Source: Thermocoleostomius sinensis A174
GTDB taxonomy: Bacteria; Cyanobacteriota; Cyanobacteriia; Elainellales; Elainellaceae
NCBI RefSeq assembly: GCF_026802175.1
Contig: NZ_CP113797.1
Location: 3,077,026 to 3,141,025, forward strand
Direction: 5' to 3'
Length of the DNA stretch: 64,000 nt
A model generated the notes under the pieces. It ran no database searches and had not been told where the DNA came from. It saw nothing but the letters and a program-made list of their open reading frames with translations. A program made the translations under genes and the position numbers. Shown here piece after piece: positions 45,747 to 53,182 of this stretch; position 1 is the first letter of the stretch; every line of letters starts with the position of its first letter.

Positions 45747-46625
45747 TTGTCTCTTCCTTCTGTTTCTCCTTCTAGCTCCGCTTGGCATGGTCAGTTACAG
45801 TTGACTTTCGATCGCCCCGATCAAAAAACGCTGCTCAGCCGTAGCTACAACCAAGCCCCCCTAAAAATTCAGCGTCCTTTCTACCCAGAAGGCGATCTGT
45901 GCCATAGCGTCATGTTGCACACCGCTGGCGGTATCGTTGGCGGCGATCGACTCTCGGTGCAAACCCATCTGCATTCCCATGCTCAAGCGCTTGTTACAAC
46001 AGCCGCCGCTGCCAAAATCTATGACAGTAACGGCAAAACAGCGCATCAATCCACAATCTTGACCCTAGCAGCCGGGGCGTATTTGGAATGGTTGCCGCAA
46101 GAGACCATTCTTTTTAATGGCGCGTTGTATCAGCAGACACTGCGGGTGAACTTGGGCAGCGAAGCGGTTTGGCTTGGTTGGGATCTTGTTCGATTAGGAC
46201 GAACCGCCAGAGGCGAACAATTTACCACCGGACACTGGCGATCGCACACAGAAATTTGGCAAGGCGATCGGTTGTTGTGGGTCGATCCGCAAGGGATTGA
46301 TGGCGGCAGCGCGATGATGAACAGTCCCCACGGCTTAGCAGGCGCTTCGGTGATTGCCAGTCTTGTCTTTGCGGGGCGGTCGGTTCCCCCAGCCCTAGTT
46401 GAGCAAGTGCGCGACCTGTGGCAAACGCGCCCCCCACTCACCCAGTCCCTCTTACCAGAAACAGGTGCAACCCGACTCCCCAATGGATTCGTATGTCGCT
46501 ATCGTGGACATTCTACCAACGAAGCCCGACAGTGGTTGATTCAAGTGTGGCAATTAGTGCGCCAATTTCATCTCCAGCGTCCCATTTGCATTCCGCGGGT
46601 GTGGCAACTGCGAGACATGTCTTAA
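45747..46625 (+). CDS. ureD: Urease accessory protein UreD
   Basis: UreD (UreH) is the chaperone that first binds apo-urease to take nickel with UreF and UreG. The diagnostic segments are AWHGQLQLTFDR, APLKIQRPFYPEG, CHSVMLHTAGGIVGGD, TTAAAAKIYDSNG and EWLPQETILFNGA. TTG 45747 gives 292 residues, in keeping with the family; no ATG is available before the conserved region. No urease structural gene or other accessory gene follows here: the next gene is on the opposite strand. So the urease operon is split or lies elsewhere. Confidence 0.93.
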   Translation: MSLPSVSPSSSAWHGQLQLTFDRPDQKTLLSRSYNQAPLKIQRPFYPEGDLCHSVMLHTAGGIVGGDRLSVQTHLHSHAQALVTTAAAAKIYDSNGKTAHQSTILTLAAGAYLEWLPQETILFNGALYQQTLRVNLGSEAVWLGWDLVRLGRTARGEQFTTGHWRSHTEIWQGDRLLWVDPQGIDGGSAMMNSPHGLAGASVIASLVFAGRSVPPALVEQVRDLWQTRPPLTQSLLPETGATRLPNGFVCRYRGHSTNEARQWLIQVWQLVRQFHLQRPICIPRVWQLRDMS

Positions 46626-46765
46626 TCACTTACTTATCTCTTCTCAATTTTCCATGAGTGCATCCCGCTTTGATATTGAGATTGCCGTATCTGCCCTCAT
46701 CTGCTGCTCCCAGCCTAGGAAGAGGAATTTAGAGTAAGGGCTACAGTAATGGAATGCCCGATTCC

Positions 46766-47293
46766 CTACCGTGGATCGGCCTTCGTCACAAACGTTTCAT
46801 TGCCTGCCACTGTCAATTCCAGTGGTTGGCGATCGGGATAGGCCTTCACCACTTGGCGATAGACCGAATAATTAGTCGGCAAGGTCACGGTTCTGCCTTG
46901 ATTTTCATAGGTAATCGAATACTTCACATCTTTGTTCAATTGCGGCGATCCCACTACCTCATCCGACGATCGAGTTCTTTCTTCAATCTCATCGATCGTG
47001 GGACGGGGTGGAATAGCAGGCCAATACAAGCCTTTATTATCCGGGCCACTGGCTGCATCGATCGGGCGTTGTCCGTTGCGGTTGACCAACGACGTAGTAG
47101 CAAACTTCTCGCGACGGTTGCGAATCGGTTTATCAGGGTTAGGCGAATATTCCACTTGCCAGGTATAAATCACCGTAGCCGTAGCTTCATACTCGGTTGT
47201 CACCACGTTATTGCAACCCGTAAGGGCCATCCCTAGAACAATTGTGGTTAGGGCAATGCGACTCCATCGTAGCCATTCAGGTTGTACTATCAT
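46766..47293 (-). CDS. Putative lipoprotein
   Basis: A 175-residue protein whose N-terminus is a lipoprotein signal: basic WLRWSRI, hydrophobic ALTTIVLGMA, and a lipobox LTGC at about 22-25. The mature part is a single beta-rich domain with ATVIYTWQVEYSPN, RTVTLPTNYSVYRQVVKAY and few cysteines. No enzymatic motif is visible. AGGAG nine bases before ATG 47293 fixes the start. It is on the opposite strand to ureD and the GT2 gene, so it is transcribed alone. The protein resembles a group of unnamed cyanobacterial lipoproteins (weak recall). Confidence 0.75.
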   Translation of the reverse strand: MIVQPEWLRWSRIALTTIVLGMALTGCNNVVTTEYEATATVIYTWQVEYSPNPDKPIRNRREKFATTSLVNRNGQRPIDAASGPDNKGLYWPAIPPRPTIDEIEERTRSSDEVVGSPQLNKDVKYSITYENQGRTVTLPTNYSVYRQVVKAYPDRQPLELTVAGNETFVTKADPR

Positions 47294-47383
47294 CACTCTC
47301 ACTCCTAAGAAATCAGGGGCAGACCGATTCACGCCAAACGATCATAGTAAGCTAGGAAAGTTGAACGCCTTTTTTCAGTATCT

Positions 47384-48607
47384 ATGAAATTGAGTTTGTG
47401 CATGATTGTCCGCAACGAGGCTGCCAACCTACCAGCATGCCTCACCAGTGTAAAGGACGTGGTGGACGAACTCATTGTGCTGGATACTGGCTCCACTGAT
47501 GAAACCGTGACGATCGCCCAATCCTTTGGAGCACAGGTGCCACACTTTGCCTGGTGCAACGATTTCTCAGCGGCTCGCAATGCATCGCTGAAGTATGCCA
47601 CAGGGGACTGGATTCTGGTATTAGATGCTGATGAACGGTTAGTACCCGAAATTGTTCCTGCCATGCAGCAAGCCATGCAGCAACCGAATGCACTGGTGAT
47701 TAACCTATTACGTGCGGAAGTGGGCGCGGTTCAATCTCCCTATTCACTGGTGTCGCGGCTGTTTCGCAATCACCCCGATGTGCAGTTTTCTCGTCCCTAT
47801 CATGCCTTGGTGGATGACAGTGTGATGCAACTGCTGCAACAAGAACCCCAGTGGCAAGTGCTGAGTTTACCGCAGATTGCCATCCGGCACTATGGCTATG
47901 AACCCAGCACGATCGCTGCTCGGCAAAAGCTAGACCAAGCAAGAACCGCCATGGAGGAATACTGGCTGGCGCATCCGGATGATCCCTATGTGTGCAGCAA
48001 GTTAGGAGCACTTTATATCCAAATTGGCGACTTTACACAAGGGGTTGATATTCTGCGGCGCGGGTTACGCTCGATCGCCCAATCACCAACTCCCGTCGTC
48101 AATCCACAATCCTCCTTTGCCCCTATTCTCTACGAATTACACTACCACCTTGCCATTGCCTACAACCGCCTCCAGCAACCTCCTACCGCTGAACAGCACT
48201 ATCGATCAGCTATTCAAGTGCCAATTCTCGATTGTTTGAAACTTGGAGCTTACAATAACCTAGGGAGTCTGCTGCAAGCCAAAGGTGATTTAGCTGGAGC
48301 CAAAGCCGCCTATGAAGCTTGCTTGAACATTGATCCCAACTTTGCCGTTGGCTATTACAACATGGGCATGGTGTTAAAAGCCTCTGGGCAATTGATGGAA
48401 TCGGCAGCACAATACCAAAAGGCGATCGCGCTCAATCCTAACTACGCCGAAGCGCACCAAAATTTGGGCGTTGTATTGTTGAAACTTGGCAATATCTTGG
48501 AGGGCAAGCAAGCTTTTCTGCGTGCCATTGAACTTCATGAAAGGCAAAATTCACCTGAAGCGGCTCGGCTGCGTCAAGGACTGCAACAAATGGGATTCCG
48601 AGTCTAG
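47384..48607 (+). CDS. Family 2 glycosyltransferase with C-terminal TPR repeats
   Basis: The 407-residue protein has a GT2 domain at about 1-190: LSLCMIVRNEAANLPACL, VLDTGSTDETV (nucleotide-binding) and WILVLDADERL (a DxD motif). The second half (about 215-395) is TPR solenoid: GAYNNLGSLLQAKGDLAGAKAAYEACLNIDP and two further 34-residue units. A variable linker near 232-245 (SPTPVVNPQSSFAPI) is heptad-like at DNA level. The enzyme is cytosolic and transfers a sugar to an unknown acceptor. This GT2-TPR architecture is common in cyanobacteria and Bacteroidetes-like glycan assembly genes. Confidence 0.9.
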   Translation: MKLSLCMIVRNEAANLPACLTSVKDVVDELIVLDTGSTDETVTIAQSFGAQVPHFAWCNDFSAARNASLKYATGDWILVLDADERLVPEIVPAMQQAMQQPNALVINLLRAEVGAVQSPYSLVSRLFRNHPDVQFSRPYHALVDDSVMQLLQQEPQWQVLSLPQIAIRHYGYEPSTIAARQKLDQARTAMEEYWLAHPDDPYVCSKLGALYIQIGDFTQGVDILRRGLRSIAQSPTPVVNPQSSFAPILYELHYHLAIAYNRLQQPPTAEQHYRSAIQVPILDCLKLGAYNNLGSLLQAKGDLAGAKAAYEACLNIDPNFAVGYYNMGMVLKASGQLMESAAQYQKAIALNPNYAEAHQNLGVVLLKLGNILEGKQAFLRAIELHERQNSPEAARLRQGLQQMGFRV

Positions 48608-48654
48608 TCGCAAAAATTGTTTGATGACTTGCGTAACGATCGAGAGATTCATCG

Positions 48655-48730
48655 GGAACAGTATGCCGACCTTTCCAACTTCCCCACACCGAGGGGGGAG
48701 CCGCAGGCAGTGGGATGAATGCGATGCTGC
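48655..48730 (-). repeat. Dispersed GC-rich repeat, second copy
   Basis: It is the inverse of the module at 39656-39728 inside MITE-like element B. The 31-base stretch holding CCACTGCCTGCGGCTCC matches with two differences, and the ending GTC.GCAT.CTGT matches as well. It lies between the GT2-TPR gene and the HU gene. Confidence 0.7.
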
Positions 48731-48843
48731 ACGACCAAGCATTGGTAGACCCCCCGACACTACAATTTGTGCACTTGTACTAGCCAAACCGAAACAGATG
48801 CTCTAGAATGCCGTGAATGTATCGTCATGCGAGGATAATCATC

Positions 48844-49119
48844 ATGAATAAAGGTGAATTGGTAGACGCGATCGCGAGCAAAGCGCAAATTTCTAAGAAA
48901 GATGCAGATGTGATTCTCACGGCTACTGTCGATACCATCATGGAAGCTGTGGCCAAGGGTGAAAAGGTGACGCTGGTTGGGTTTGGCACATTTGAACCGC
49001 GCCAGCGTGCTGCTCGGGAAGGGCGTAATCCCCAAACGGGCAAAGCCATTCAGATTCCAGAAACCACTGTTCCTGCCTTTTCAGCAGGCAAACAGTTCAA
49101 GGAGGCGGTAGCAGAATAG
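48844..49119 (+). CDS. hup: DNA-binding protein HU
   Basis: The 91-residue histone-like protein begins MNKGELVDAIASKAQISKKD, has GFGTFEPRQRAAREGRNPQTG (beta-arm with the proline tip region RNPQTG) and ends FSAGKQFKEAV. HU dimers bend and compact DNA. ATG 48844 is the family start, with GAGG some ten bases upstream. A small gene follows 8 bases after the stop. Confidence 0.96.
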   Translation: MNKGELVDAIASKAQISKKDADVILTATVDTIMEAVAKGEKVTLVGFGTFEPRQRAAREGRNPQTGKAIQIPETTVPAFSAGKQFKEAVAE

Positions 49120-49127
49120 TAGGCGAC

Positions 49128-49325
49128 ATGAATCGATTCAAGCCATGCGAACAAGTGGTGTCTTTAGCCGGACGTTCAGGACGAGTACAGCATCCGTGGG
49201 TCTGGAATGCGATCGACCTTCCCGGATATTGTCTGGTGTTGTTTGATGGTAATCGAATGCCGCGATGGGTTCGCATTGATCAACTCTTACCCGATCCACA
49301 GGCGTCTAGAGATGTTTCTGTATAG
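49128..49325 (+). CDS. Small hypothetical protein following HU
   Basis: A 65-residue protein with Trp/Pro/Gly-rich sequence: VVSLAGRSGRVQHPWVWNAI, YCLVLFDGNRMPRWVRIDQL. The alternating hydrophobic pattern suggests a small SH3-like beta barrel. It begins eight bases after HU with an appropriate spacing and probably shares its transcript. No family recognised. The GRVQ..W.. and VRIDQL ends resemble small regulatory or DNA-related domains (weak inference). Confidence 0.6.
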   Translation: MNRFKPCEQVVSLAGRSGRVQHPWVWNAIDLPGYCLVLFDGNRMPRWVRIDQLLPDPQASRDVSV

Positions 49326-49450
49326 CAAACTGTTCATCAGCAAGCCGCGAGGATTGGATCGATTCACTGGTTTATGATGATTGTCATTACAATCGTTGTG
49401 CTGCTTGGTTTGGGCACGGCCAGTTAGCCCGACCAGCGCCAGACAAGGTT

Positions 49451-49924
49451 ATGGGAACATTTGACTATTCGTTAGACTTTAAAACGATCGACTTTCGGCA
49501 GCATCCAGAACTCTACCGGATTGGTCGGGGCGAACAGGGAGTGCTACTGGTTGAACCTTACAAAAGCGAGATTCTGCCCCATTGGCGATTCAAAACCCCA
49601 GACCTTGCCCGTCAATCTGCTGCTACGATTTATCAAATGTTTCTGGACTACAAGGCTCAGTCGGATTTTGTGGGCATGGACATGGCTCGCAAATTTTTGC
49701 AAATGGGCTACACTCGCTCGCGGCGTTATGCGAACCATAAATCTGGACGGAAATATGCCAAAGACGCCAAAGGCGAAGGAGCTAAAACCGTTTTACCTCG
49801 TGATGAAGATTCCGTTAAAGCTGAATCTGCCAAAATCTTCTATGACATGTGGCAATTGGCAAAGACTGATCCAGACTATCTAAAATTGGCCGATCGACAT
49901 CGCCAACAATATGAGCAGAAATGA
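49451..49924 (+). CDS. DUF4385 domain protein
   Basis: The 157-residue protein matches DUF4385: FDYSLDFKTIDFRQHPELYRI, EPYKSEILPHWRFKTPDLA, MDMARKFLQMGYTRSRRYANH and the lysine-rich NHKSGRKYAKDAKG. The family is scattered in bacteria, phages and algal viruses, and its function is unknown. It is basic and may bind nucleic acid (inference). A short hydrophobic 17-codon frame lies in the gap before it and is not called. It ends before a strong hairpin. Confidence 0.85.
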   Translation: MGTFDYSLDFKTIDFRQHPELYRIGRGEQGVLLVEPYKSEILPHWRFKTPDLARQSAATIYQMFLDYKAQSDFVGMDMARKFLQMGYTRSRRYANHKSGRKYAKDAKGEGAKTVLPRDEDSVKAESAKIFYDMWQLAKTDPDYLKLADRHRQQYEQK

Positions 49925-49942
49925 GCGCTAGAGGTCCGAATG

Positions 49943-50010
49943 AAGCAGTGGTGATGGTAATAGGTGATGGGCCAGTGAAAAGACTGGCTAACTGCTTATC
50001 ACCCATTACC
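49943..50010. other. Strong compound inverted repeat between convergent genes
   Basis: Outer arms 49956-49968 and 49998-50010 pair over 13 bases with one mismatch, inner arms GCCAGT/ACTGGC (49971-49976, 49983-49988) pair perfectly, and AAGCAGT (49943-49949) can alternatively pair ACTGCTT (49991-49997). Lacks a T tract. Possible terminator or repeat-derived structure. Confidence 0.6.
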
Positions 50011-50324
50011 AAACTTAAAATCGCTCATTTAGAATGGCGGACTGAAAACCCTATAAACTATTAGCAGGCAAGATGGTTGTGCTACAAAGCGTTTCAGGCA
50101 TTTGACCCATCGACTTACCTTATTTAACTCAATAACTTAACTTAACCTAAGTAACCTATAACTAGCTTTTGAGAAATAACGTATGAGAGCGATATCATTA
50201 TTGGACTGAAGGTATGCTGTAAGTATGCAGTGACAATCACTATTCGGTGGGGGTCACTATCCTTTAATACTTCTTGCTAGTTTTCAATTCCTGATTAATT
50301 GCCAAACTTAACAAAGGCTTAATT
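50011..50324. other. Intergenic region past the compound hairpin
   Basis: About 310 bases before the stop of the minus-strand kinase-like gene. AT-rich, no gene or motif seen. Confidence 0.4.
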
Positions 50325-51773
50325 TTAAGCAGTTTCTGCTTCGTCTCTCAGTTGTGGCAGTTTAATGACATAGCGATATCCCTCTTCGTTTGAACCTTGA
50401 ACGCTGATCGAGCCGCCGTGTAGTTCTGCTAATTGACAACTGAGCAGTAACCCCAAGCTTTGCCGCGAGTGGTGATTTTCGATCGAGCCGACTGTTTCTT
50501 CGAAATCATTAGATGGCGATATACGTGCTTCAGCTTCCCACTCGTTTTGTCGCCATTTTCTGTGAGTTTGTATAGCAAAGTGATGCAGCGATCGGCTAGC
50601 TATTACGTCAGCTTGCGACATGCCATCACCTAACCAAGGATGGGATGTCCAAACAGCCAGGTTAAGGAAATTTTGTCGGCGAGAAATATGAATGCGAATA
50701 ATGCTTTCTGGATTGGACGATTGCATAACGCTGAAAATGAGGTGATAGAGCATTTGTCGTACTTTGTCTTTGTCTAGTAAACAAATGCGTGGGCCAGGTT
50801 CCACTGTTAGCTGAATTTGTTGATGGTGACGTTGTGCCGCTTGTTTGAGAGTACTGAGCGCCTGCTGGCACAGCATTTCAACATCAATTGGGGTCAGGGT
50901 GAGATAGAGCGTTCGATCGTCTAACGTTCCTAGTTCCAAGACCTCGTTCACCAACGAAGATAGGTATTGTCCGCTGTTGTGAATAATGTCAATGTACTCT
51001 CTTTGTTTATGGGTGAGTGCGCCATAAATGCCCTGGCTGAGAACTCTTGCCATTCCCAGAATGGAAGTTAATGGAGTACAAAGCTCTTGTGCCATTTGAG
51101 ACATTAGCTGTGACTTAACCGATGAGATGGCAGATGCCGACATAGCCGAAGCATTGACTGCGGTTGTAGGATTTGGTGATGATTGTATCCACGCGGAGGT
51201 TTTAGCCAGGTGATTGCGTTCAAACTCGCTAATACTCCACCGAGCGATTAACTGTAGAATTTCAATCTCTTTGTCTGTAAAACTACGGGGTGTTAAGCTC
51301 ATCATCGCTAAAGTGCCAAGGCAATAACCATTCGACGCCACCAAAGGTACCCCCAGATAGGCACGAATGCCATAACGCTGAACTAGCAAACCTGTTGCAA
51401 AGGCTGGATTGGCAGCGGCGTCTGTAATGACCTGAACGTGTTGACTTTCGACAACTTGGGTACAAAAAGATTCATGGCGTGGCAACTGACGAGACGACGC
51501 TAAATCGTTCATCAATCCAATTCGCGAAAGCCCAACGGCAGATTTAAACCAAAGCCGATCGGAATCAAGCAAACCCAGTACACAAATTGGCATTTCTATA
51601 AAGTGAGTCGCCGTTTGAGTTGCTTCCTCAAAAATTGGCACACTTTCTGTTCCTAATAAACCTAGTTCTTCTAATGTTTGTAATCGCTGTTGCTCTTGCT
51701 CAGAGTTTGGCATGTGTTCAAAACGAGAAAATACTCTCTTATCAGGGCGTCTCATTTCAACCCCTTTCTGCAT
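50325..51773 (-). CDS. GAF-domain histidine-kinase-like protein, probably inactive kinase
   Basis: The 482-residue protein has a GAF domain (about 30-190; ICVLGLLDSDRLWFKSAVGL, GIRAYLGVPLVASNGYCLG), a dimerisation helix pair like HisKA (about 215-285) and a GHKL-like ATPase part (about 310-475). The H-box, normally SHELRTPL, reads AQELCTPL at 228-235: Gln replaces the phospho-accepting His. The N-box (LYHLIFSVMQSS) lacks the catalytic Asn and the G1 loop (SHPWLGDG) is degenerate, while the G2-like segment (SLGLLLSCQLAELHGG) is kept. I infer a pseudokinase that may scaffold or inhibit a true kinase. GAF without Cys in a chromophore motif gives no sign of bilin binding. Starts at ATG 51773, 51755 or 51713. 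Confidence 0.85.
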   Translation of the reverse strand: MQKGVEMRRPDKRVFSRFEHMPNSEQEQQRLQTLEELGLLGTESVPIFEEATQTATHFIEMPICVLGLLDSDRLWFKSAVGLSRIGLMNDLASSRQLPRHESFCTQVVESQHVQVITDAAANPAFATGLLVQRYGIRAYLGVPLVASNGYCLGTLAMMSLTPRSFTDKEIEILQLIARWSISEFERNHLAKTSAWIQSSPNPTTAVNASAMSASAISSVKSQLMSQMAQELCTPLTSILGMARVLSQGIYGALTHKQREYIDIIHNSGQYLSSLVNEVLELGTLDDRTLYLTLTPIDVEMLCQQALSTLKQAAQRHHQQIQLTVEPGPRICLLDKDKVRQMLYHLIFSVMQSSNPESIIRIHISRRQNFLNLAVWTSHPWLGDGMSQADVIASRSLHHFAIQTHRKWRQNEWEAEARISPSNDFEETVGSIENHHSRQSLGLLLSCQLAELHGGSISVQGSNEEGYRYVIKLPQLRDEAETA

Positions 51774-52352
51774 TCCCTAAATTAGCGGTTAAGCCAAAGA
51801 ACCAATGGAATGGTTATTCGCTATACACAGAGTGCCCCGACTTTTTAACAGATCAACATACTGCCGTTAAAGATGGGCGAACTTCAGAGTTTTCAAGGCT
51901 AAAGATAGCTAGATCCGTTAAAAGGATAACCGTAGGATCACTGAAACACCAGGTTTTATAAGGTATCAATTTTCTATTAGTTAGAACAAAGAATAGTGAT
52001 GAAACCCATCGATTAGCTTAGAGTATTGAATCAATTTTGAATCAATTGAAAAAGTATCGTTGAAGCCGTGAGTTTTAGTGTCGTGCTAATTCTAGAATAC
52101 ATAGACCAATGAGTACGTAATTTGCAAGGGTCTTATCGCCGCAATGAGCAAGCAAGTTCTTAGATGAAGCAAGACCTAAAAGGGATTTTTTGTGAATGTT
52201 TCAACAGCCATCGTCAGTGAAAGTATCTATACAAAACCGTCCAGGATCGATCGCTCATTTTATGCTTAGCACTCTTAATTAAGCGCATAACGTAGGTAAA
52301 GCATACTAAGCTTGTCACTTTAGAACATTTATGGTGAACCTAGGCGATTAGT
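51774..52352. other. Intergenic region, no gene seen
   Basis: About 580 AT-rich bases upstream of the minus-strand kinase-like gene and past the stop of the cyclotransferase gene. I find no short gene and no definite promoter. Confidence 0.4.
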
Positions 52353-52925
52353 CTAAGCAACTTGATTTTGACGAATGTGATGATGAGCAGCTTGTTGAAG
52401 CTGGTGCATGTGATGAAAAAGCTGCCAGCAATACTGTTCTGGTAAACCACAGGTAATGGCTCCCCGCAACACCACATTAAAGTACCAGTCATTGGGGGCG
52501 TGTTCTTCTGTCAATTTTTCAATTACGGTATAAGTACGCACATTCGTATAGGATTGCCCTTGACAGTCAACCTCGATCATTTCGTGACAGTAGCCTTCTT
52601 CCCGCTCATCCAGATAGCCACTTAATCGTAGCGGCAATTGGTAGAGAACCCCTTGGACAATCGCACCAGGTTCAGGGACGATATCAAGTACACCACAATT
52701 GCGGCGGTGGGACCGACGAAAAAAGCCGAGGCGGTAGTGCTTAAGCGTGGCTGGACCGATGACATAGGAATGGGTGTGTTCTCCAAGCGATCGCTTCAAA
52801 TCAACCGGGCACATGCAAGAGCCATAGGCGAAGTAGTAGAAAGTTGGCTCGGCTGGAGTAGACAACGATTGAGTCACTTCTGCCTGTAACCACTGAGAAT
52901 TCTGGCGTAAGGGCTGCTTGGACAT
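52353..52925 (-). CDS. Gamma-glutamylcyclotransferase-like protein
   Basis: The 190-residue protein has the GGCT fold: YYFAYGSCMCPVDLKR (YGSxM substrate loop), GFFRRSHRRNCGVLDIVPEPGAIVQGVLYQL, and LDEREEGY with the catalytic Glu position. The family cleaves gamma-glutamyl dipeptides or acts on glutathione derivatives to release 5-oxoproline. The C-terminal His-rich HHHIRQNQ tail is unusual. ATG 52925 is likely. The divergent GH116 gene starts about 260 bases away. Confidence 0.82.
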   Translation of the reverse strand: MSKQPLRQNSQWLQAEVTQSLSTPAEPTFYYFAYGSCMCPVDLKRSLGEHTHSYVIGPATLKHYRLGFFRRSHRRNCGVLDIVPEPGAIVQGVLYQLPLRLSGYLDEREEGYCHEMIEVDCQGQSYTNVRTYTVIEKLTEEHAPNDWYFNVVLRGAITCGLPEQYCWQLFHHMHQLQQAAHHHIRQNQVA

Positions 52926-53182
52926 GGCTCCTAGTTACGATAACTACGAAAACGATGGCTACTTCAACGTTATGCTCAATACAAGCAAAGCGGTTCACTC
53001 TTGCTTTACACTGACTTCAAGCAAAGCGATCGAAATTTAGCGAAATAACAGCAAAATAACAGAGTTCGTTTGAATTATTCAGTAATCTTATCAAACTCCA
53101 AGCCAAAAAACACCTATTCCGGGCGAAGAACCGTAGATTTAATTTTTCTTTAATGGGGCACTGTCAGCTATAGAATCAAAAA

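Noticed and set aside
49374-49427. A 17-codon hydrophobic frame (MMIVITIVVLLGLGTAS) upstream of DUF4385.
   Set aside because: Too short, no ribosome site; could be a leader peptide but nothing supports it.
51620-51961. A 113-codon plus-strand frame overlapping the 5' end of the kinase-like gene.
   Set aside because: Antisense to coding DNA at its start, no ribosome site, no domain.
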